This document shows positions 1 through 10,428 of a stretch of 64,000 nucleotides of DNA, piece after piece; within the stretch, counting starts at the first letter, position 1, and each line of letters begins with the position of its first letter. The translations under genes and the position numbers were made by a program. Source of the DNA: Vibrio sp. Isolate34 (GTDB taxonomy: Bacteria; Pseudomonadota; Gammaproteobacteria; Enterobacterales; Vibrionaceae); the NCBI RefSeq assembly GCF_022397915.1, contig NZ_JAKEUO010000012.1, positions 80,049 to 144,048 of the forward strand, written 5' to 3'. Under the pieces are notes generated by a model. That model had not been told where the DNA came from. It was given only the letters and a program-made list of their open reading frames with translations, and made no database searches.

Positions 1-16
1 AGCAAAAAATTGAATA

Positions 17-39
17 AGGCACATAAGTTATGTGCCTTG
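17..39 (-). terminator. hairpin downstream of fabH
   Basis: An inverted repeat (AAGGCACATAA / TTATGTGCCTT) lies just past the fabH stop codon. On the minus strand it is followed by an AT-rich run containing TTTTTT, so it can act as a terminator or attenuator after the plsX-fabH operon. The next gene lies outside the window; in many gamma-proteobacteria it is fabD. Confidence 0.5.
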
Positions 40-60
40 TTTGTTGATTATCGCTTGGGG

Positions 61-1011
61 TTAGAATTTAACTAACGCAGAACCCCAAGTGAAGCCGCCG
101 CCAAATGCTTCAAGTAGAAGCGTTTGACCACGTTTAATTCGCCCGTCGCGAACAGCCTCATCTAGGGCCGTTGGTACGGTAGCTGCCGACGTATTGCCGT
201 GCTTATCAAGGGTAATTACCACTTGATCAAGTGACATCGTCAGCTTTTTAGCCGTTGCCGAAATAATACGGTAGTTCGCTTGGTGTGGAACTAACCAATC
301 AAGCTCTGACTTATCCATATTGTTCGCAGCTAATGTATCTTTAACCAGCTTAGAAAGCTGAGTTACCGCCACTTTGAATACTTCGTTGCCCGCCATGTGC
401 AGCCATTTGTCTGCATCACCGCCGCGCTCTGGTACTTCTAAGCTTAGAAGCTCGCCATATTTACCATCAGAGTAAATGTGAGTAGACAAAATACCTGGCT
501 CTTCGCTTGCGCCTACAACCACCGCGCCTGCTGCATCACCAAATAGGATGATAGTAGAGCGGTCAGTCGGATCACAGGTTTTTGACAGTGCATCAGCACC
601 AATTACCAAAACGTTCTTGCACATGCCAGTCTTGATGTGTTGATCAGCAACAGACAGTGCGTAAACAAAACCAGAACACGCTGCAGCCAAATCAAACGCA
701 GGGCAGCCTTTAATACCAAGCTTACCTTGTACCTGACATGCCGAAGACGGGAATGTGTGGCTACTGCTGGTTGTCGCAACGATGATTAAATCAATATCTT
801 CTTTGTCGATACCTGCCATTTCAATGGCATTCTCAGCAGCGTAAAACGCCATATCAGCAACGGTTTCGTTTTCCGCTGAAATACGACGCTCTTTAATACC
901 TGTTCTAGCAACAATCCACTCATCGCTAGTCTCTACCATTTTCTCTAAGTCTGCGTTTGTACGCACCTGAGATGGCAAGTAGCTGCCAGTACCTAAAATT
1001 TTGCTATACAT
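61..1011 (-). CDS. fabH: 3-oxoacyl-[ACP] synthase III (KAS III)
   Basis: FabH condenses acetyl-CoA with malonyl-ACP to start type II fatty acid synthesis in the cytoplasm. The 316-residue protein has the usual length and the thiolase-fold catalytic triad: Cys112 in AAACSGF, His243 in VPHQAN and Asn273 in KHGNTSA. It is the last visible gene of a minus-strand cluster rpmF-plsX-fabH, with only 5 bp between plsX and fabH, so the two are surely co-transcribed. The linkage of ribosomal protein L32, PlsX and FabH is a classic conserved arrangement that couples lipid synthesis with growth. Nothing is unusual about the sequence. Confidence 0.97.
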   Translation of the reverse strand: MYSKILGTGSYLPSQVRTNADLEKMVETSDEWIVARTGIKERRISAENETVADMAFYAAENAIEMAGIDKEDIDLIIVATTSSSHTFPSSACQVQGKLGIKGCPAFDLAAACSGFVYALSVADQHIKTGMCKNVLVIGADALSKTCDPTDRSTIILFGDAAGAVVVGASEEPGILSTHIYSDGKYGELLSLEVPERGGDADKWLHMAGNEVFKVAVTQLSKLVKDTLAANNMDKSELDWLVPHQANYRIISATAKKLTMSLDQVVITLDKHGNTSAATVPTALDEAVRDGRIKRGQTLLLEAFGGGFTWGSALVKF

Positions 1012-1016
1012 GAAGA

Positions 1017-2042
1017 CTAATAATGCCTCTCGAGTAAAACCGCTTCCAAACGATCGCTAATGCGGCTGGGGACTTGTCGTTTGACCTCGTGTACTGCTTC
1101 ACCAATCGCGTTGACGACTGCAGACACATCAGCACTTCCATGACTTTTAATGACAATGCCGCGCAATCCTAACAAACTTGCGCCGTTATACTGGTCGGGG
1201 TTCAAGGTTTTTAATTCAGTAAATAGCTCAGAAAACAACATTCTGGCTATCCAACCCTTTATTGTTGAAGCCATCATGCGCGTTTTTAGCTTATCAATAA
1301 AGAGCTGAGCTGTACCTTCGCACGTTTTTAAGCAGACATTGCCCACAAAACCATCACATACGACGACATCAGCAGCATCTTGAAGTAATTGATTACCTTC
1401 AATATAGCCTATGAAGTTCACAGACTGAGTATTCGACAACATTTCAGCGCATCGTTTTACAAGGTCATTGCCTTTGATTTCTTCTGCACCGATATTCAAG
1501 ATAGCGACACGTGGAGCGCGACCTAAATGTTGTTCCGCTAATGCACTGCCCATCACGGCAAACTGAAAGAGTGAATCGGCATCACTAGAAACGTTCGCCC
1601 CTAAATCAAGCATCCATGTGCGATCCCCTGATGCAGTAGGCAAAGCTGAAACCAATGCAGGCCTATCAATACCAGGAAGGAGTTTGAGTCGGAAACGGGA
1701 CAAAGCCATCAGTGCGCCAGTGTTACCACCACTCACACAAGCATCAGCCTGTGATTCGGCAACCAGATCGATAGCGGCACGCATAGAACTGCCCTGGCTA
1801 TTACGTAAGGCTAGTGAAGGTTTTTCAGAATTGGAAATAACTCGGTCACAATGCTGGATACTCAAGCGAGAATCAGGCATTCGACCTAATGAAGATAATT
1901 GAGATGTGATCGCGTTTCGATCACCTATGAGAATGACTTTTAGCTCTGGGAAATACGACAGTGCCTGCACGGCGGCAGGCACTGTTACACGAGGACCGAA
2001 GTCCCCGCCCATTGCATCAAGCGCAACGGTTAGATTTTGCAA
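1017..2042 (-). CDS. plsX: phosphate acyltransferase PlsX
   Basis: PlsX makes acyl-phosphate from acyl-ACP, the acyl donor for PlsY in phospholipid synthesis; it is a peripheral membrane enzyme. The 341-residue protein begins with the family's signature start ([12 protein letters not shown]) and contains the conserved GxxSGGNTGA-type stretch near residue 105 and GFVGNVCLK near residue 232. The length is normal. It sits between rpmF and fabH on the minus strand with short gaps, consistent with one operon. Confidence 0.97.
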   Translation of the reverse strand: MQNLTVALDAMGGDFGPRVTVPAAVQALSYFPELKVILIGDRNAITSQLSSLGRMPDSRLSIQHCDRVISNSEKPSLALRNSQGSSMRAAIDLVAESQADACVSGGNTGALMALSRFRLKLLPGIDRPALVSALPTASGDRTWMLDLGANVSSDADSLFQFAVMGSALAEQHLGRAPRVAILNIGAEEIKGNDLVKRCAEMLSNTQSVNFIGYIEGNQLLQDAADVVVCDGFVGNVCLKTCEGTAQLFIDKLKTRMMASTIKGWIARMLFSELFTELKTLNPDQYNGASLLGLRGIVIKSHGSADVSAVVNAIGEAVHEVKRQVPSRISDRLEAVLLERHY

Positions 2043-2051
2043 AGGTCAACC

Positions 2052-2222
2052 TTACTTGTTGATAACCTTTTTGCCGCGGTAGAAACCTTCGGCAGTCACG
2101 TTGTGACGTAGGTGAGTTTCACCTGAAGTTGCGTCTACAGAAAGTGCAGCTGTAGTTAGTGCATCGTGTGAACGACGCATGCCACGCATTGAACGTGATT
2201 TCTTGCTCTTTTGTACGGCCAT
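2052..2222 (-). CDS. rpmF: 50S ribosomal protein L32
   Basis: A 56-codon gene read directly from the DNA: it starts with ATG at 2222 ([11 protein letters not shown]...) and ends ...VINK before a TAA at 2052. The basic N-terminus with the [10 protein letters not shown] motif and the YRGKKVI C-terminus identify L32, a component of the large ribosomal subunit. It lies 9 bp upstream of plsX and 35 bp downstream of yceD, completing the conserved yceD-rpmF-plsX-fabH order. The Cys residues of zinc-binding L32 forms are absent, as in other gamma-proteobacteria. Confidence 0.97.
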   Translation of the reverse strand: MAVQKSKKSRSMRGMRRSHDALTTAALSVDATSGETHLRHNVTAEGFYRGKKVINK

Positions 2223-2257
2223 TGACCCTACTCCTATGTAAATTCTTAAAGAAGCTG

Positions 2258-2785
2258 TTACTTCTTCAAGCTTTTTAAAACATCAAATGGATTCGGCTTT
2301 TTATCTTCCTCAATTTCTTCAGGAAGTTCGCCAAACACCAAATTATTTGAGTTAACGCTACAGTCCGCATCGTCGTGCATTGCTATTTGTGGCAATCCAA
2401 GGATGAACTCGTCTTCAACTAATTGAATCAGGTCTAACTCACCGTACTCGTTCAGATCTACCAAATCGTACTCTTCCGGTGCTTCCTCTTCACTTTTCTC
2501 GCTGTAAACAGGAGTATAAGTAAATTGGACATCGCACTCATGTGCGAAAACCTCATTACAACGTTGACACTCTAAATCGACTTCGACGTTAGCTTTACCA
2601 GAGATAACGACTAATCGTTGTTCATCAAGCCCAAATGACATTGAGACTTGCGCGTCACGTTTTACGCCTTCAGTTGCTTCAGTTAAACGCTTTAAAAGAC
2701 TGACTTGAATGATGCCATTCATATCCAGTCGTTTTTGAGCCGTTCTTGCCGGATCAACTGTACGCGGTATTTTTTCCTTTTGCAT
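2258..2785 (-). CDS. yceD: 23S rRNA accumulation protein YceD (DUF177)
   Basis: YceD/DUF177 family protein, known to be needed for normal accumulation of 23S rRNA. The 175-residue protein shows the family's two-cysteine motif (ECQRCNE, about residues 72-78), a highly acidic centre ([16 protein letters not shown]) and the [11 protein letters not shown] motif around residue 122. It is the first gene of the minus-strand operon and directly precedes rpmF, its constant neighbour. The molecular mechanism is not evident from sequence. Confidence 0.93.
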   Translation of the reverse strand: MQKEKIPRTVDPARTAQKRLDMNGIIQVSLLKRLTEATEGVKRDAQVSMSFGLDEQRLVVISGKANVEVDLECQRCNEVFAHECDVQFTYTPVYSEKSEEEAPEEYDLVDLNEYGELDLIQLVEDEFILGLPQIAMHDDADCSVNSNNLVFGELPEEIEEDKKPNPFDVLKSLKK

Positions 2786-2934
2786 AGGGCGCGAATCTTA
2801 TCTTCCAAATCATGTTTAGTCAAAGGAAATGGCAAAAAAAATGTACTTTCCTGCCTTTCCTATTCAGAGCATTATGAATAGCAGGACAAGTTACGTTATC
2901 CTGAGATAAATGCTTCCTTGAATTGTAAATTAAA

Positions 2935-3516
2935 ATGAGAAATTACCAACTAGTTTTAGCCTCTACATCACCATTTAGGCAAGAGATCCTCAAAAAACTA
3001 CAGTTAAGCTTCATTACTGCTAAACCAGACTGCGATGAAACGCCGCTTTCAAATGAGACACCTCAACAGTTAGTTATGCGCCTTGCCGAGACAAAAGCTA
3101 AGTCCTGCGTGGTAGAACAACCAAGCTTAGTGATTGGTTCTGATCAGGTCTGTGTGATCGATGGAGAGATCATTGGTAAGCCACACACTCGTGAAAAAGC
3201 AATTGAGCAGTTATCTCGTCAAAGCGGTAAAAGCATCACTTTCTATACTGGTCTTTCGGTTTGGAACAGCGAGACCAACAAAGCTGACACGCGTCTCGAC
3301 ACCTTCATCGTGCATTTCCGTGATTTAACCAAGCAACAGATCATCTCTTACGTTGAGAAAGAGCAGCCTTATTACTGCGCGGGCAGTTTTATGTGTGAAG
3401 GGTTAGGTATTGCGTTATTTAAGCAGATGGAAGGCAAAGATCCGAACACCCTAATCGGTCTACCCCTTATCGATTTAGTGGATATGTTAGATGCCCAAGG
3501 AATGAGTGTGCTTTAA
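2935..3516 (+). CDS. yceF: Maf-type nucleotide pyrophosphatase YceF (7-methyl-GTP pyrophosphatase)
   Basis: House-cleaning pyrophosphatase of the Maf family; the YceF subgroup prefers 7-methyl-GTP. The 193-residue protein shows the Maf N-terminal motif LASTSPFRQEIL (residues 8-19), the catalytic GSDQV motif near residue 68 and GKPHTREKA near residue 81. It is divergent from yceD with a 149-bp promoter region between them and is followed by a dispersed repeat and the convergent rluC. Length is normal. The subgroup assignment rests on the yceD/rpmF neighbourhood, shared with E. coli, and overall similarity. Confidence 0.93.
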   Translation: MRNYQLVLASTSPFRQEILKKLQLSFITAKPDCDETPLSNETPQQLVMRLAETKAKSCVVEQPSLVIGSDQVCVIDGEIIGKPHTREKAIEQLSRQSGKSITFYTGLSVWNSETNKADTRLDTFIVHFRDLTKQQIISYVEKEQPYYCAGSFMCEGLGIALFKQMEGKDPNTLIGLPLIDLVDMLDAQGMSVL

Positions 3517-3539
3517 CTGGCGCTTATCACACTTACAGA

Positions 3540-3680
3540 AATTCCCTACTCCTTCCTTCGTCAGTCTAGGGAATGACGGAAACTAGTTACAGTCCTGAGG
3601 GCTTCTCGTTATTTGGTCATTGGTAATTCAATGTGTCGTCATCCTCAAGAGCGAGGAACGAACGAGTTGGGGATCTTCTA
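3540..3680 (+). repeat. dispersed intergenic repeat, copy 1
   Basis: Non-coding block between maf and rluC. It opens with ATTCCCTA...TAGGGAAT, an inverted pair about 35 bp long, and ends with a stretch reading GTCGTCATCCTCAAGAG...GAGTTGGGGATCTTC. The reverse complement of 11580-11706 has the same order of parts: ATTCCCTA...TAGGGAAT, a variable middle, then GTCGTCACCCTCGAGAG...GAGTCGGGGTCTC. The two are therefore copies of one repeat family. No coding potential is visible. It is probably a non-autonomous mobile or REP-like element; its mechanism is unknown. Confidence 0.7.
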
Positions 3681-3689
3681 CAGTAGGCA

Positions 3690-3722
3690 CAAACAAAAAA
3701 GGTTGACGATATTCGTCAACCT
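3690..3722 (-). terminator. rho-independent terminator of rluC
   Basis: A perfect 9-bp stem (GGTTGACGA / TCGTCAACC) with a 3-nt loop lies at 3701-3721. On the minus strand it is followed by six T residues, so it is oriented to end rluC transcripts. Confidence 0.8.
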
Positions 3723-3770
3723 TAATCATTTTCAGATAGCTGATACTCAATCCTGAAAGGGTTTTTCCTT

Positions 3771-3798
3771 TCGTATCTCGTATCTCGTATCTCGTATC
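3771..3798. repeat. tandem heptamer (TCGTATC)x4
   Basis: Four perfect head-to-tail copies of TCGTATC lie immediately downstream of the rluC stop codon, between the gene end and its terminator. This is a short variable-number-type repeat outside coding sequence. Because 7 is not a multiple of 3 it would shift frame if translated, but here it is in the 3' untranslated region. Confidence 0.9.
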
Positions 3799-3801
3799 TT
3801 C

Positions 3802-4746
3802 TTAGATCTTACGCAATCCGGTCAGTGCTTTTTCAAGTCTCGCTTCCATTGGGGCAGAGATATCCATCTTCTCTTCGCTACCTGGGTGCGTGAACTTAAT
3901 GTTTGCTGCGTGTAGGAACAAACGATCCAAACCAACCTTACCCGTGTAAGCATCAAAACGACGATCACCGTAGCGATCATCCCAAGCAATTGGGTGGCCA
4001 GTATATTGAGTATGTACACGGATTTGGTGTGTACGACCCGTAATTGGACTTGCTTGAACTAACGTCGCATCTTTGAATTTTTCTAAAACTCTAAAGCGCG
4101 TCTCAGAGGCTTTACCGTTCGGGTTCACACGAACAATACTGTTCACTTCATTTTTCAACAATGGAGCGTTAACAACCTTACAGCTGTTCTTCCATTCGCC
4201 CATGACTAAAGCGAAGTAATATTTTTGAACCGTTTTTTCACGGAACTGTGCTTGAAGGTGTCTTAGCGCCGAGCGCTTCTTAGCAACAAGCAGAATGCCA
4301 GATGTATCTCTATCGATACGATGCACTAACTCTAGAAAACGAGCATCAGGACGAAGTGCACGCAATGCTTCGATTGCGCCAAACTTCAGCCCACTGCCAC
4401 CATGAACAGCAGTGCCCGAAGGTTTGTTCAGAATCAGCATGTGATCATCTTCGTAAATGATGCACTGTTCTAATTCTGAAACCTTGTTGAGTTTCGTGCT
4501 TGGCACGTTCTCTTCGGTTTTCTCTTCAATCGTGACTGGCGGGATACGAACTAAATCACCAGCTTTTAGTTTGTACTCTGCCTTGATGCGTTTTTTATTT
4601 ACGCGGACTTCGCCTTTACGCACGATTCGGTAAATCATGCTTTTCGGGATATTTTTTAATTGGTTGCGTAAGAAGTTATCAATACGCTGACCAGCCATAT
4701 CTTCGTCAATGTCGACAAATTGGACTTGGGTTCTAATTTCGCTCAT
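3802..4746 (-). CDS. rluC: 23S rRNA pseudouridine(955/2504/2580) synthase RluC
   Basis: RluC isomerises uridines 955, 2504 and 2580 of 23S rRNA. The 314-residue protein has an N-terminal S4 RNA-binding domain (about residues 16-75: RIDNFLRNQL...VNKKRIKAEYKL) and a RluA-family catalytic domain with the HRIDRDTSGIL motif near residue 142, which carries the catalytic Asp, and GRTHQIRVH near residue 237. It is divergent from rne, the usual genomic arrangement in gamma-proteobacteria, sharing a 618-bp intergenic region. The length is normal. Confidence 0.96.
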   Translation of the reverse strand: MSEIRTQVQFVDIDEDMAGQRIDNFLRNQLKNIPKSMIYRIVRKGEVRVNKKRIKAEYKLKAGDLVRIPPVTIEEKTEENVPSTKLNKVSELEQCIIYEDDHMLILNKPSGTAVHGGSGLKFGAIEALRALRPDARFLELVHRIDRDTSGILLVAKKRSALRHLQAQFREKTVQKYYFALVMGEWKNSCKVVNAPLLKNEVNSIVRVNPNGKASETRFRVLEKFKDATLVQASPITGRTHQIRVHTQYTGHPIAWDDRYGDRRFDAYTGKVGLDRLFLHAANIKFTHPGSEEKMDISAPMEARLEKALTGLRKI

Positions 4747-5364
4747 TAGGCTATTGTATCACTGTCACTTTTGATAATTGAGATTTTCTTAGCTCGATTC
4801 CGAACTTATTTATCCATAATCCCTACCGTTCTATCCTCAAATGCTCGTTGAAATTCTATATTTCTTTGATTCTTCGAACAAAAAAGCACCAAGATTCCTG
4901 CAAATTAAAATATCAATTGATAAATTATTTATAGACAGTGAGTTAGAGCTATCAAAACCCAAACAAAAACTGTTTTTTTTACAGCATTCCGACAAAGCAG
5001 ATTGCTGTGTTTACCGACCGCTGCTATAGTTCACAGCTGCTATCAGTGGTTTGACTATTATTTAAACAGCTAACCATTCATAAGCAAGTAAATGAGTAGA
5101 TAACTCAGATTAGACAGTGCTGCAATCGGCGTAAGACACGATCAACTGAGTCCCTTATCGCTCTACTCACGTACGCTCATGTTGAGTATTCACCGCCACA
5201 TCGCGGATCATAGGCTAACTCCCTATGATGACTGACGTGCCCCAGAGCATCCCTCTCCAGCCGGGAGGCTGCACCGATAAAGCCATGGGATCTGGCACCA
5301 TGAGAAACGAAATAAAGCGATAAGAACAATGATGAAAATAAGAAAAGACAATGAGAATTTCTAA
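4747..5364 (+). promoter_or_regulatory. long rne leader (probable autoregulatory 5' UTR) and rluC/rne divergent promoters
   Basis: 618 bp without a convincing gene. In enterobacteria rne has a long 5' UTR whose hairpins let RNase E cleave and limit its own mRNA. Here two clear hairpins lie close to the start: TCATAGG/CCTATGA at 5208-5228, with a 7-nt loop, and CAGCC-GGGA-GGCTG at 5258-5271. They are followed by an A-rich single-stranded tract up to the ATG at 5365. This layout fits RNase E feedback control, but the function is inferred from position and structure. The exact rne promoter was not assigned. Confidence 0.6.
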
Positions 5365-8300
5365 ATGAAAAGAATGTTAATTAACGCAACTCAAAAAGAA
5401 GAGTTGCGTGTCGCTTTGGTTGATGGCCAGCGACTGTTCGATCTAGATATCGAAAGTCCAGGTCACGAGTCAAAAAAAGCGAATATCTACAAAGGACGTA
5501 TTACCCGTATTGAGCCAAGCCTAGAAGCGGCATTTGTTGATTACGGCGCAGAACGTCACGGTTTCCTCCCTCTTAAAGAAATTGCCCGCGAATACTTCCC
5601 TGAAGGTTATACATACCAAGGCCGTCCTAGCATTAAAGAAGTGCTAAAAGAAGGCCAAGAAGTAATCGTACAAGTAGAGAAAGAAGAACGTGGTAGCAAA
5701 GGTGCTGCACTGACAACTTTCATCTCTTTGGCGGGTAGCTACTTAGTTCTTATGCCTAATAACCCTCGTGCTGGCGGTATTTCTCGTCGTATCGAAGGTG
5801 ATGAGCGCACTCAACTGAAAGCAGCATTAAGCACTCTTGAGCTTCCTCAAGGTATGGGCTTAATCGTGCGTACAGCAGGTGTTGGCAAAAGTGCAGAAGA
5901 GTTAGAGTGGGACCTGAATGTTCTATTGAATCACTGGGGCGCTATCAAGCAAGCTTCTGATTCGAATGCAGCTCCTTTCCTTATTCACCAAGAAAGTAAC
6001 GTTATCGTTCGCGCGATTCGTGACTACCTACGTCGTGACATCGGCGAGATTCTAATCGACAGCAATACTATTTTTGAACGTGCACAAGCGCACATTCAAT
6101 TAATACGCCCAGATTTCATGAATCGCGTTAAGAAATACGATGGTGAAGTGCCACTATTCAGCCATTACCAGATTGAAAGCCAGATCGAATCTGCTTTCCA
6201 ACGTGAAGTTCGTCTTCCATCTGGTGGTTCTATCGTAATCGACCCAACAGAAGCTCTGACTTCTATCGATATCAACTCTGCTCGTGCAACAAAGGGCGGC
6301 GATATCGAAGAAACAGCACTTAACACTAACCTAGAAGCAGCCGATGAAATTGCACGTCAATTACGTCTACGTGATCTAGGTGGTCTTGTTGTTATCGACT
6401 TTATCGATATGACCCCGGTTCGCCACCAACGCGAAGTAGAAAGCCGTCTACGTGATGCTGTTCGTTTAGATCGCGCACGTGTTCAGATTGGTCGTATTTC
6501 TCGCTTTGGTCTTCTAGAGATGTCTCGTCAACGTTTGAGCCCATCACTAGCTGAAGCAAGTCACCACATTTGTCCTCGTTGTACAGGTACTGGTGTTGTT
6601 CGTGATAACGAATCTCTAGCACTATCTGTTCTACGTCTGATCGAAGAAGAAGCTCTAAAAGACAACACTGCGCAAGTTCTTGCTGTAGTCCCTGTTCCTA
6701 TCGCTTCTTACCTATTGAACGAGAAACGTCGCTCAGTAAACCACATCGAGAAGAACCAAGAAGTTAAGATCACTGTTGTTCCTAACTCTGACATGGAAAC
6801 GCCACATTTTGAGGTTATCCGTGTACGTGAAGGTGAAGAGTTCGATCTACTGTCTTACCTACTGCCTAACAAGCTAGAAGCTCTAAAAGAAGCGGAAAGC
6901 AAAGAACCAGCAGAACAGACTATTCGTCCTAAGAAGATCGAAGAGCCAGCTCTGAAAGGTTTCGCCGCTCCAGCTCAATCAGCACCGACTCCTGCTCCAG
7001 CCCCTAAAGCTGTTGAAGAGAAGAAAGTTGAACCAGCTGCAGCAACGCAAGAACCAGGTCTAATTGGTCGTTTCTTCAAAGCTATCGGTAGCTTCTTATT
7101 CGGCTCTTCAACTCAAGAAGAGAAGAAAGAAGAAGAGAAGAAAGAAGAAGAAAAACCTAAGAACAATCGCAACAACGGCAACCGTCAACGCCGTGATCGT
7201 AACGATAACCGTCGTCGCAACCAACGTGGTGAGCGTGGTGACAATCGTAACGAAAACCGTGACAACAAACGCCGTCGTAAGCCAGCTCGTGACGAGAAAC
7301 CTGAAGAGCAGAAAGAAGCAGCTCCACAGCAGAATCGTCAACCTCGCAAGCCTAAGCAAGATCGTCGCAACAAGCCACGTGATGAGCAGAAGCAACGCGA
7401 AGAGCAAGCACCTTCTAAACTAGCAGAAGAAGGCCTACAGCTAGCGGCAGAAGCTCAAGCTGATAAGCCAGAAGCGCCTAAGGCTAAGCCTGAAGCGAAA
7501 GCAGCTAAGATCAAAGAGCGCCGTCAACGTCGTAAACTGAACAAGCAAGTTCGTGTTAAAGACCAACAAGCTCAAGCTGAAGACAACGCGTCAAAAGAAC
7601 AGGCTGTTGCAAAAGAACAATCATTCGCTCAAGAGCAAAGAGTTGCGGAACAAGTAGAAGCAACTCAAGCAAATGCTGAGCAAACTGAACAGGAAGAGCC
7701 GAAGCAACGTCGTAACCGTCGTTCTCCACGTCACCTACGTGCAAGTGGTCAACGTCGTCGTCGCGGTCGTGATCGTCGCCCTAACCCATTCCGCCTACGT
7801 AAAGGTGGTGTAGCTTCTCCAGAGATGGCTATGGGTAAAGTGATGCCTCGCTTCATTCCGAAACCCCACCACAAACAGGCAAAACCTGAAGTGGCTGAAG
7901 TTCAAGTAGCAGTTGAAGCTCAAGTTTCTGTTAAAGAACAAGAGCAAAACGTAGCTCAAGAGACGGCTCCACAAAGCAACGTAGCAATGGCAGGCGGCTT
8001 TGCGTGTCCTGAACTGGCTATGGGCAAAGTGATTATCCGTCGCGAAGAAGCTGCTGTTGAAGCTCAAGTAGCTGAGACTCCTGCTGTAGTTGAAGAAGCT
8101 CCAGTTGTTGAAGCACAAAAAGTTGAAACGCCTAAAGCTGAAAGTGTGGAAGTTGAACAAGCTCCGGTTGAAGCTGTGAAAGCAGAAGAAGCCGTGGTTG
8201 AAGCACCAGTTGTTGAAACTGCTGTCGTTGAACCAACAAAAGCAGTTGAAGCGCCTAAAGCTGAAAGTGTGAAAGTTGAAGAAGCTCCTGTGGTAGAAGC

Positions 8301-8505
8301 ACCAGCTTCAGAAGCAGCACCAAAAGCGGCAGTTGCTAAGAAACAAGCGGGTTCGCCAATGACTAAAGCTCCTGGTCCTCAAGAGATCAAAGAGATTGAA
8401 GTTGTTGCTGCTCCATTCCGTACTGAGCGTTTTGTACCGAAAGGTGCTGGCAGTCAAGCAGCGTCAAACAAAGCTGGCGCAGGCATGACTAAGCCAAACT
8501 ACTAG
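5365..8505 (+). CDS. rne: ribonuclease E
   Basis: RNase E is the main endonuclease for mRNA decay and rRNA/tRNA maturation and the scaffold of the membrane-tethered degradosome. The first ~510 residues form the conserved catalytic half: S1 domain (about residues 35-120), catalytic acids Asp302 (SIDINSA) and Asp345 (VIDFIDM), and the zinc-link CPRC motif (Cys403, Cys406). The C-terminal half is disordered. It holds a short amphipathic membrane anchor near residue 568 ([15 protein letters not shown]), an Arg-rich RNA-binding region (about 595-700 and 775-810), and Glu/Ala/Val-rich repeats. Two copies of a PE(M/L)AMGKV motif lie near residues 818 and 876. Total length 1046 is typical. Shadow ORFs inside the basic region were disregarded. 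Confidence 0.97.
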   Translation: MKRMLINATQKEELRVALVDGQRLFDLDIESPGHESKKANIYKGRITRIEPSLEAAFVDYGAERHGFLPLKEIAREYFPEGYTYQGRPSIKEVLKEGQEVIVQVEKEERGSKGAALTTFISLAGSYLVLMPNNPRAGGISRRIEGDERTQLKAALSTLELPQGMGLIVRTAGVGKSAEELEWDLNVLLNHWGAIKQASDSNAAPFLIHQESNVIVRAIRDYLRRDIGEILIDSNTIFERAQAHIQLIRPDFMNRVKKYDGEVPLFSHYQIESQIESAFQREVRLPSGGSIVIDPTEALTSIDINSARATKGGDIEETALNTNLEAADEIARQLRLRDLGGLVVIDFIDMTPVRHQREVESRLRDAVRLDRARVQIGRISRFGLLEMSRQRLSPSLAEASHHICPRCTGTGVVRDNESLALSVLRLIEEEALKDNTAQVLAVVPVPIASYLLNEKRRSVNHIEKNQEVKITVVPNSDMETPHFEVIRVREGEEFDLLSYLLPNKLEALKEAESKEPAEQTIRPKKIEEPALKGFAAPAQSAPTPAPAPKAVEEKKVEPAAATQEPGLIGRFFKAIGSFLFGSSTQEEKKEEEKKEEEKPKNNRNNGNRQRRDRNDNRRRNQRGERGDNRNENRDNKRRRKPARDEKPEEQKEAAPQQNRQPRKPKQDRRNKPRDEQKQREEQAPSKLAEEGLQLAAEAQADKPEAPKAKPEAKAAKIKERRQRRKLNKQVRVKDQQAQAEDNASKEQAVAKEQSFAQEQRVAEQVEATQANAEQTEQEEPKQRRNRRSPRHLRASGQRRRRGRDRRPNPFRLRKGGVASPEMAMGKVMPRFIPKPHHKQAKPEVAEVQVAVEAQVSVKEQEQNVAQETAPQSNVAMAGGFACPELAMGKVIIRREEAAVEAQVAETPAVVEEAPVVEAQKVETPKAESVEVEQAPVEAVKAEEAVVEAPVVETAVVEPTKAVEAPKAESVKVEEAPVVEAPASEAAPKAAVAKKQAGSPMTKAPGPQEIKEIEVVAAPFRTERFVPKGAGSQAASNKAGAGMTKPNY

Positions 8506-8540
8506 CGTTTACTGCTAAGTAATCACTAGAAAATCGAATC

Positions 8541-8569
8541 AAAGGCTGCTTATTAAAGCAGCCTTTTTC
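8541..8569 (+). terminator. rne terminator
   Basis: AAAGGCTGC-TTATTAAA-GCAGCC hairpin followed by TTTTT, 36 bp after the rne stop codon. Confidence 0.85.
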
Positions 8570-8764
8570 ATATCTGCTAATCGAATAAAAATTAATAGAT
8601 ATATTACTCAAAGTTAGGTTCAACCTTGAACTTAATCACATTTTTGGGTAGCATTCGCGCACTTGTCTTTTCGACACTTAGCTATTGCCGCTCTTTTCAA
8701 TCACCGTTTGGCTACGCAATACACTCGTGTCGGGTAAATCCATCTAAAGCATAGCTGAGCAAAC

Positions 8765-10312
8765 ATGTTCGAATTCCCACAATTTTCAAAGCACTCTGTA
8801 AAGAATGATGTGCTTTCAGGTCTTACAGTAGCCCTAGCTCTGGTACCTGAAGCCGTAGCATTCGCCTTTGTTGCAGGCGTTGACCCAATGGTTGGTCTGT
8901 ACGCAGCATTCATCGTAGGTTTAATTACTTCTGTCTTCGGCGGTCGTCCAGGTATGATTTCTGGTGCAACTGGCGCAATGGCTGTTGTAATGGTGAGCCT
9001 AGTAGCAACCCATGGCGTTCAATACCTATTTGCGGCAGTTATGCTAGCCGGCCTTCTGCAAATTGCAGCGGGTGTATTTAAGCTAGGTAAATTCATCCGT
9101 ATCGTTCCGCACCCAGTAATGATTGGTTTCGTGAACGGTTTAGCAATCGTTATCTTCTTAGCGCAGCTTGGACAATTTAAGGCACCAGACGTAACAGGTG
9201 CACTAACTTGGTTACCAAGTGGTCAAATGACACTGATGTTAGGTCTTGTAGCATTGACTATGGCTATCATCCACTTCCTACCTAAGCTAACAACAGCAGT
9301 ACCATCGTCATTGGTTGCTATTGTTACGGTAACGGCTTTGGTTGTTGGCCTTGATCTAGAAACTCGTACTGTTGTTGATTTCTTACGCACCATGTCTGGT
9401 GACGAAGCAGCAACACTAGCGGGCTCTCTACCAACATTCTCTATTCCAGCAGTACCGTTTAGCCTAGAAACGCTATACATCATCCTGCCTTACGCAGTGA
9501 TTCTGGCAGCGATTGGTCTAATCGAATCACTACTGACGCTAACCGTACTAGACGAAATGACAAACACTCGTGGTCAATCTAACCGTGAATGTGTTGGTCA
9601 AGGTATGGCGAACGTGACGTGTTCAGTATTTGGTGCGATGGGTGGTTGTGCGATGATCGGTCAATCGATGATCAACGTAAACTCAGGTGGTCGTGGTCGT
9701 CTTTCTGGTATCGTTGCTGCCGTTGCACTACTGATGTTCATTCTATTCGGCTCTGCACTTATCGAAATGATTCCTCTAGCAGCGCTAGTGGGTGTAATGT
9801 TCATGGTTGTAATTGGTACATTCGAATGGGCAACCTTCAAGCTTGCACGTCGCGTACCTAAGCAAGACTTCTTCGTTATCGTTCTTGTTACCGTTGTAAC
9901 TGTAATGACTGACCTAGCGGTTGCTGTATTTGTGGGTGTAATTGCATCTGCACTGATGTTTGCATGGCAACATGCTAAGCATATCTACGCAGACACATCA
10001 GTAAACGAAAAAGGCTCTAAAGAGTACAAAGTTAACGGCCCGATCTTCTTTGGTTCAACGGCTAACTTCCTAGAGTTGTTTGACGCATACAACGATCCAC
10101 AAGATGTTATCGTTGATTTCGCAAACTCACGTGTTACTGACCACTCAGCTATTGAAGCGATTGATACCATTGCAGAGCGTTACGCAGCACTAGGTAAAAC
10201 GCTTCACCTTCGCCACCTAAGCCAAGACTGTGTTGCTATGCTGCACAAAGCTGGTAGCTTAGTTGAAGCGAACGTAGCAGAAGACCCAATCTACAAAGTA
10301 ATGTCTAAGTAA
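8765..10312 (+). CDS. SulP/SLC26 family anion transporter with STAS domain
   Basis: Inner-membrane anion transporter of the SulP family (sulfate, bicarbonate or similar). The 515-residue protein has about ten or more hydrophobic segments between residues 15 and 405, starting with the family hallmark [19 protein letters not shown] and [11 protein letters not shown]-terminal cytosolic STAS domain follows (about residues 420-510, including [20 protein letters not shown]). It stands alone between two terminators. The substrate cannot be told from sequence; some marine SulP members are sodium-dependent bicarbonate carriers, others take up sulfate. The start at 8765 is supported by the match of the N-terminus to the family. 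Confidence 0.9.
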   Translation: MFEFPQFSKHSVKNDVLSGLTVALALVPEAVAFAFVAGVDPMVGLYAAFIVGLITSVFGGRPGMISGATGAMAVVMVSLVATHGVQYLFAAVMLAGLLQIAAGVFKLGKFIRIVPHPVMIGFVNGLAIVIFLAQLGQFKAPDVTGALTWLPSGQMTLMLGLVALTMAIIHFLPKLTTAVPSSLVAIVTVTALVVGLDLETRTVVDFLRTMSGDEAATLAGSLPTFSIPAVPFSLETLYIILPYAVILAAIGLIESLLTLTVLDEMTNTRGQSNRECVGQGMANVTCSVFGAMGGCAMIGQSMINVNSGGRGRLSGIVAAVALLMFILFGSALIEMIPLAALVGVMFMVVIGTFEWATFKLARRVPKQDFFVIVLVTVVTVMTDLAVAVFVGVIASALMFAWQHAKHIYADTSVNEKGSKEYKVNGPIFFGSTANFLELFDAYNDPQDVIVDFANSRVTDHSAIEAIDTIAERYAALGKTLHLRHLSQDCVAMLHKAGSLVEANVAEDPIYKVMSK

Positions 10313-10340
10313 TCTTAGTCAGAGCTTAAAGCTAGATTTA

Positions 10341-10370
10341 AAAGGCCTACATTAAATGTCGGCCTTTTTT
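10341..10370 (+). terminator. terminator of the SulP gene
   Basis: AAAGGCC...GGCC hairpin (loop region TACATTAAATGTC) ending in TTTTTT, 28 bp after the stop codon. Confidence 0.8.
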
Positions 10371-10428
10371 ATACGTCATCTTTAGTCACTAGCCAGCAAA
10401 GCACTGAACACTAAACATAGATTCGATG

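Noticed and set aside
4841..5029. 62-codon plus-strand ORF in the rne leader
   Set aside because: It has no ribosome-binding site, AT-rich low-complexity coding and no recognisable family; the region is better explained as untranslated leader and promoters.
7064..7423. Overlapping ORFs (plus and minus) within the RNase E tail, some hydrophobic
   Set aside because: They arise from the codon-biased Arg/Lys/Glu repeats of rne read in other frames.
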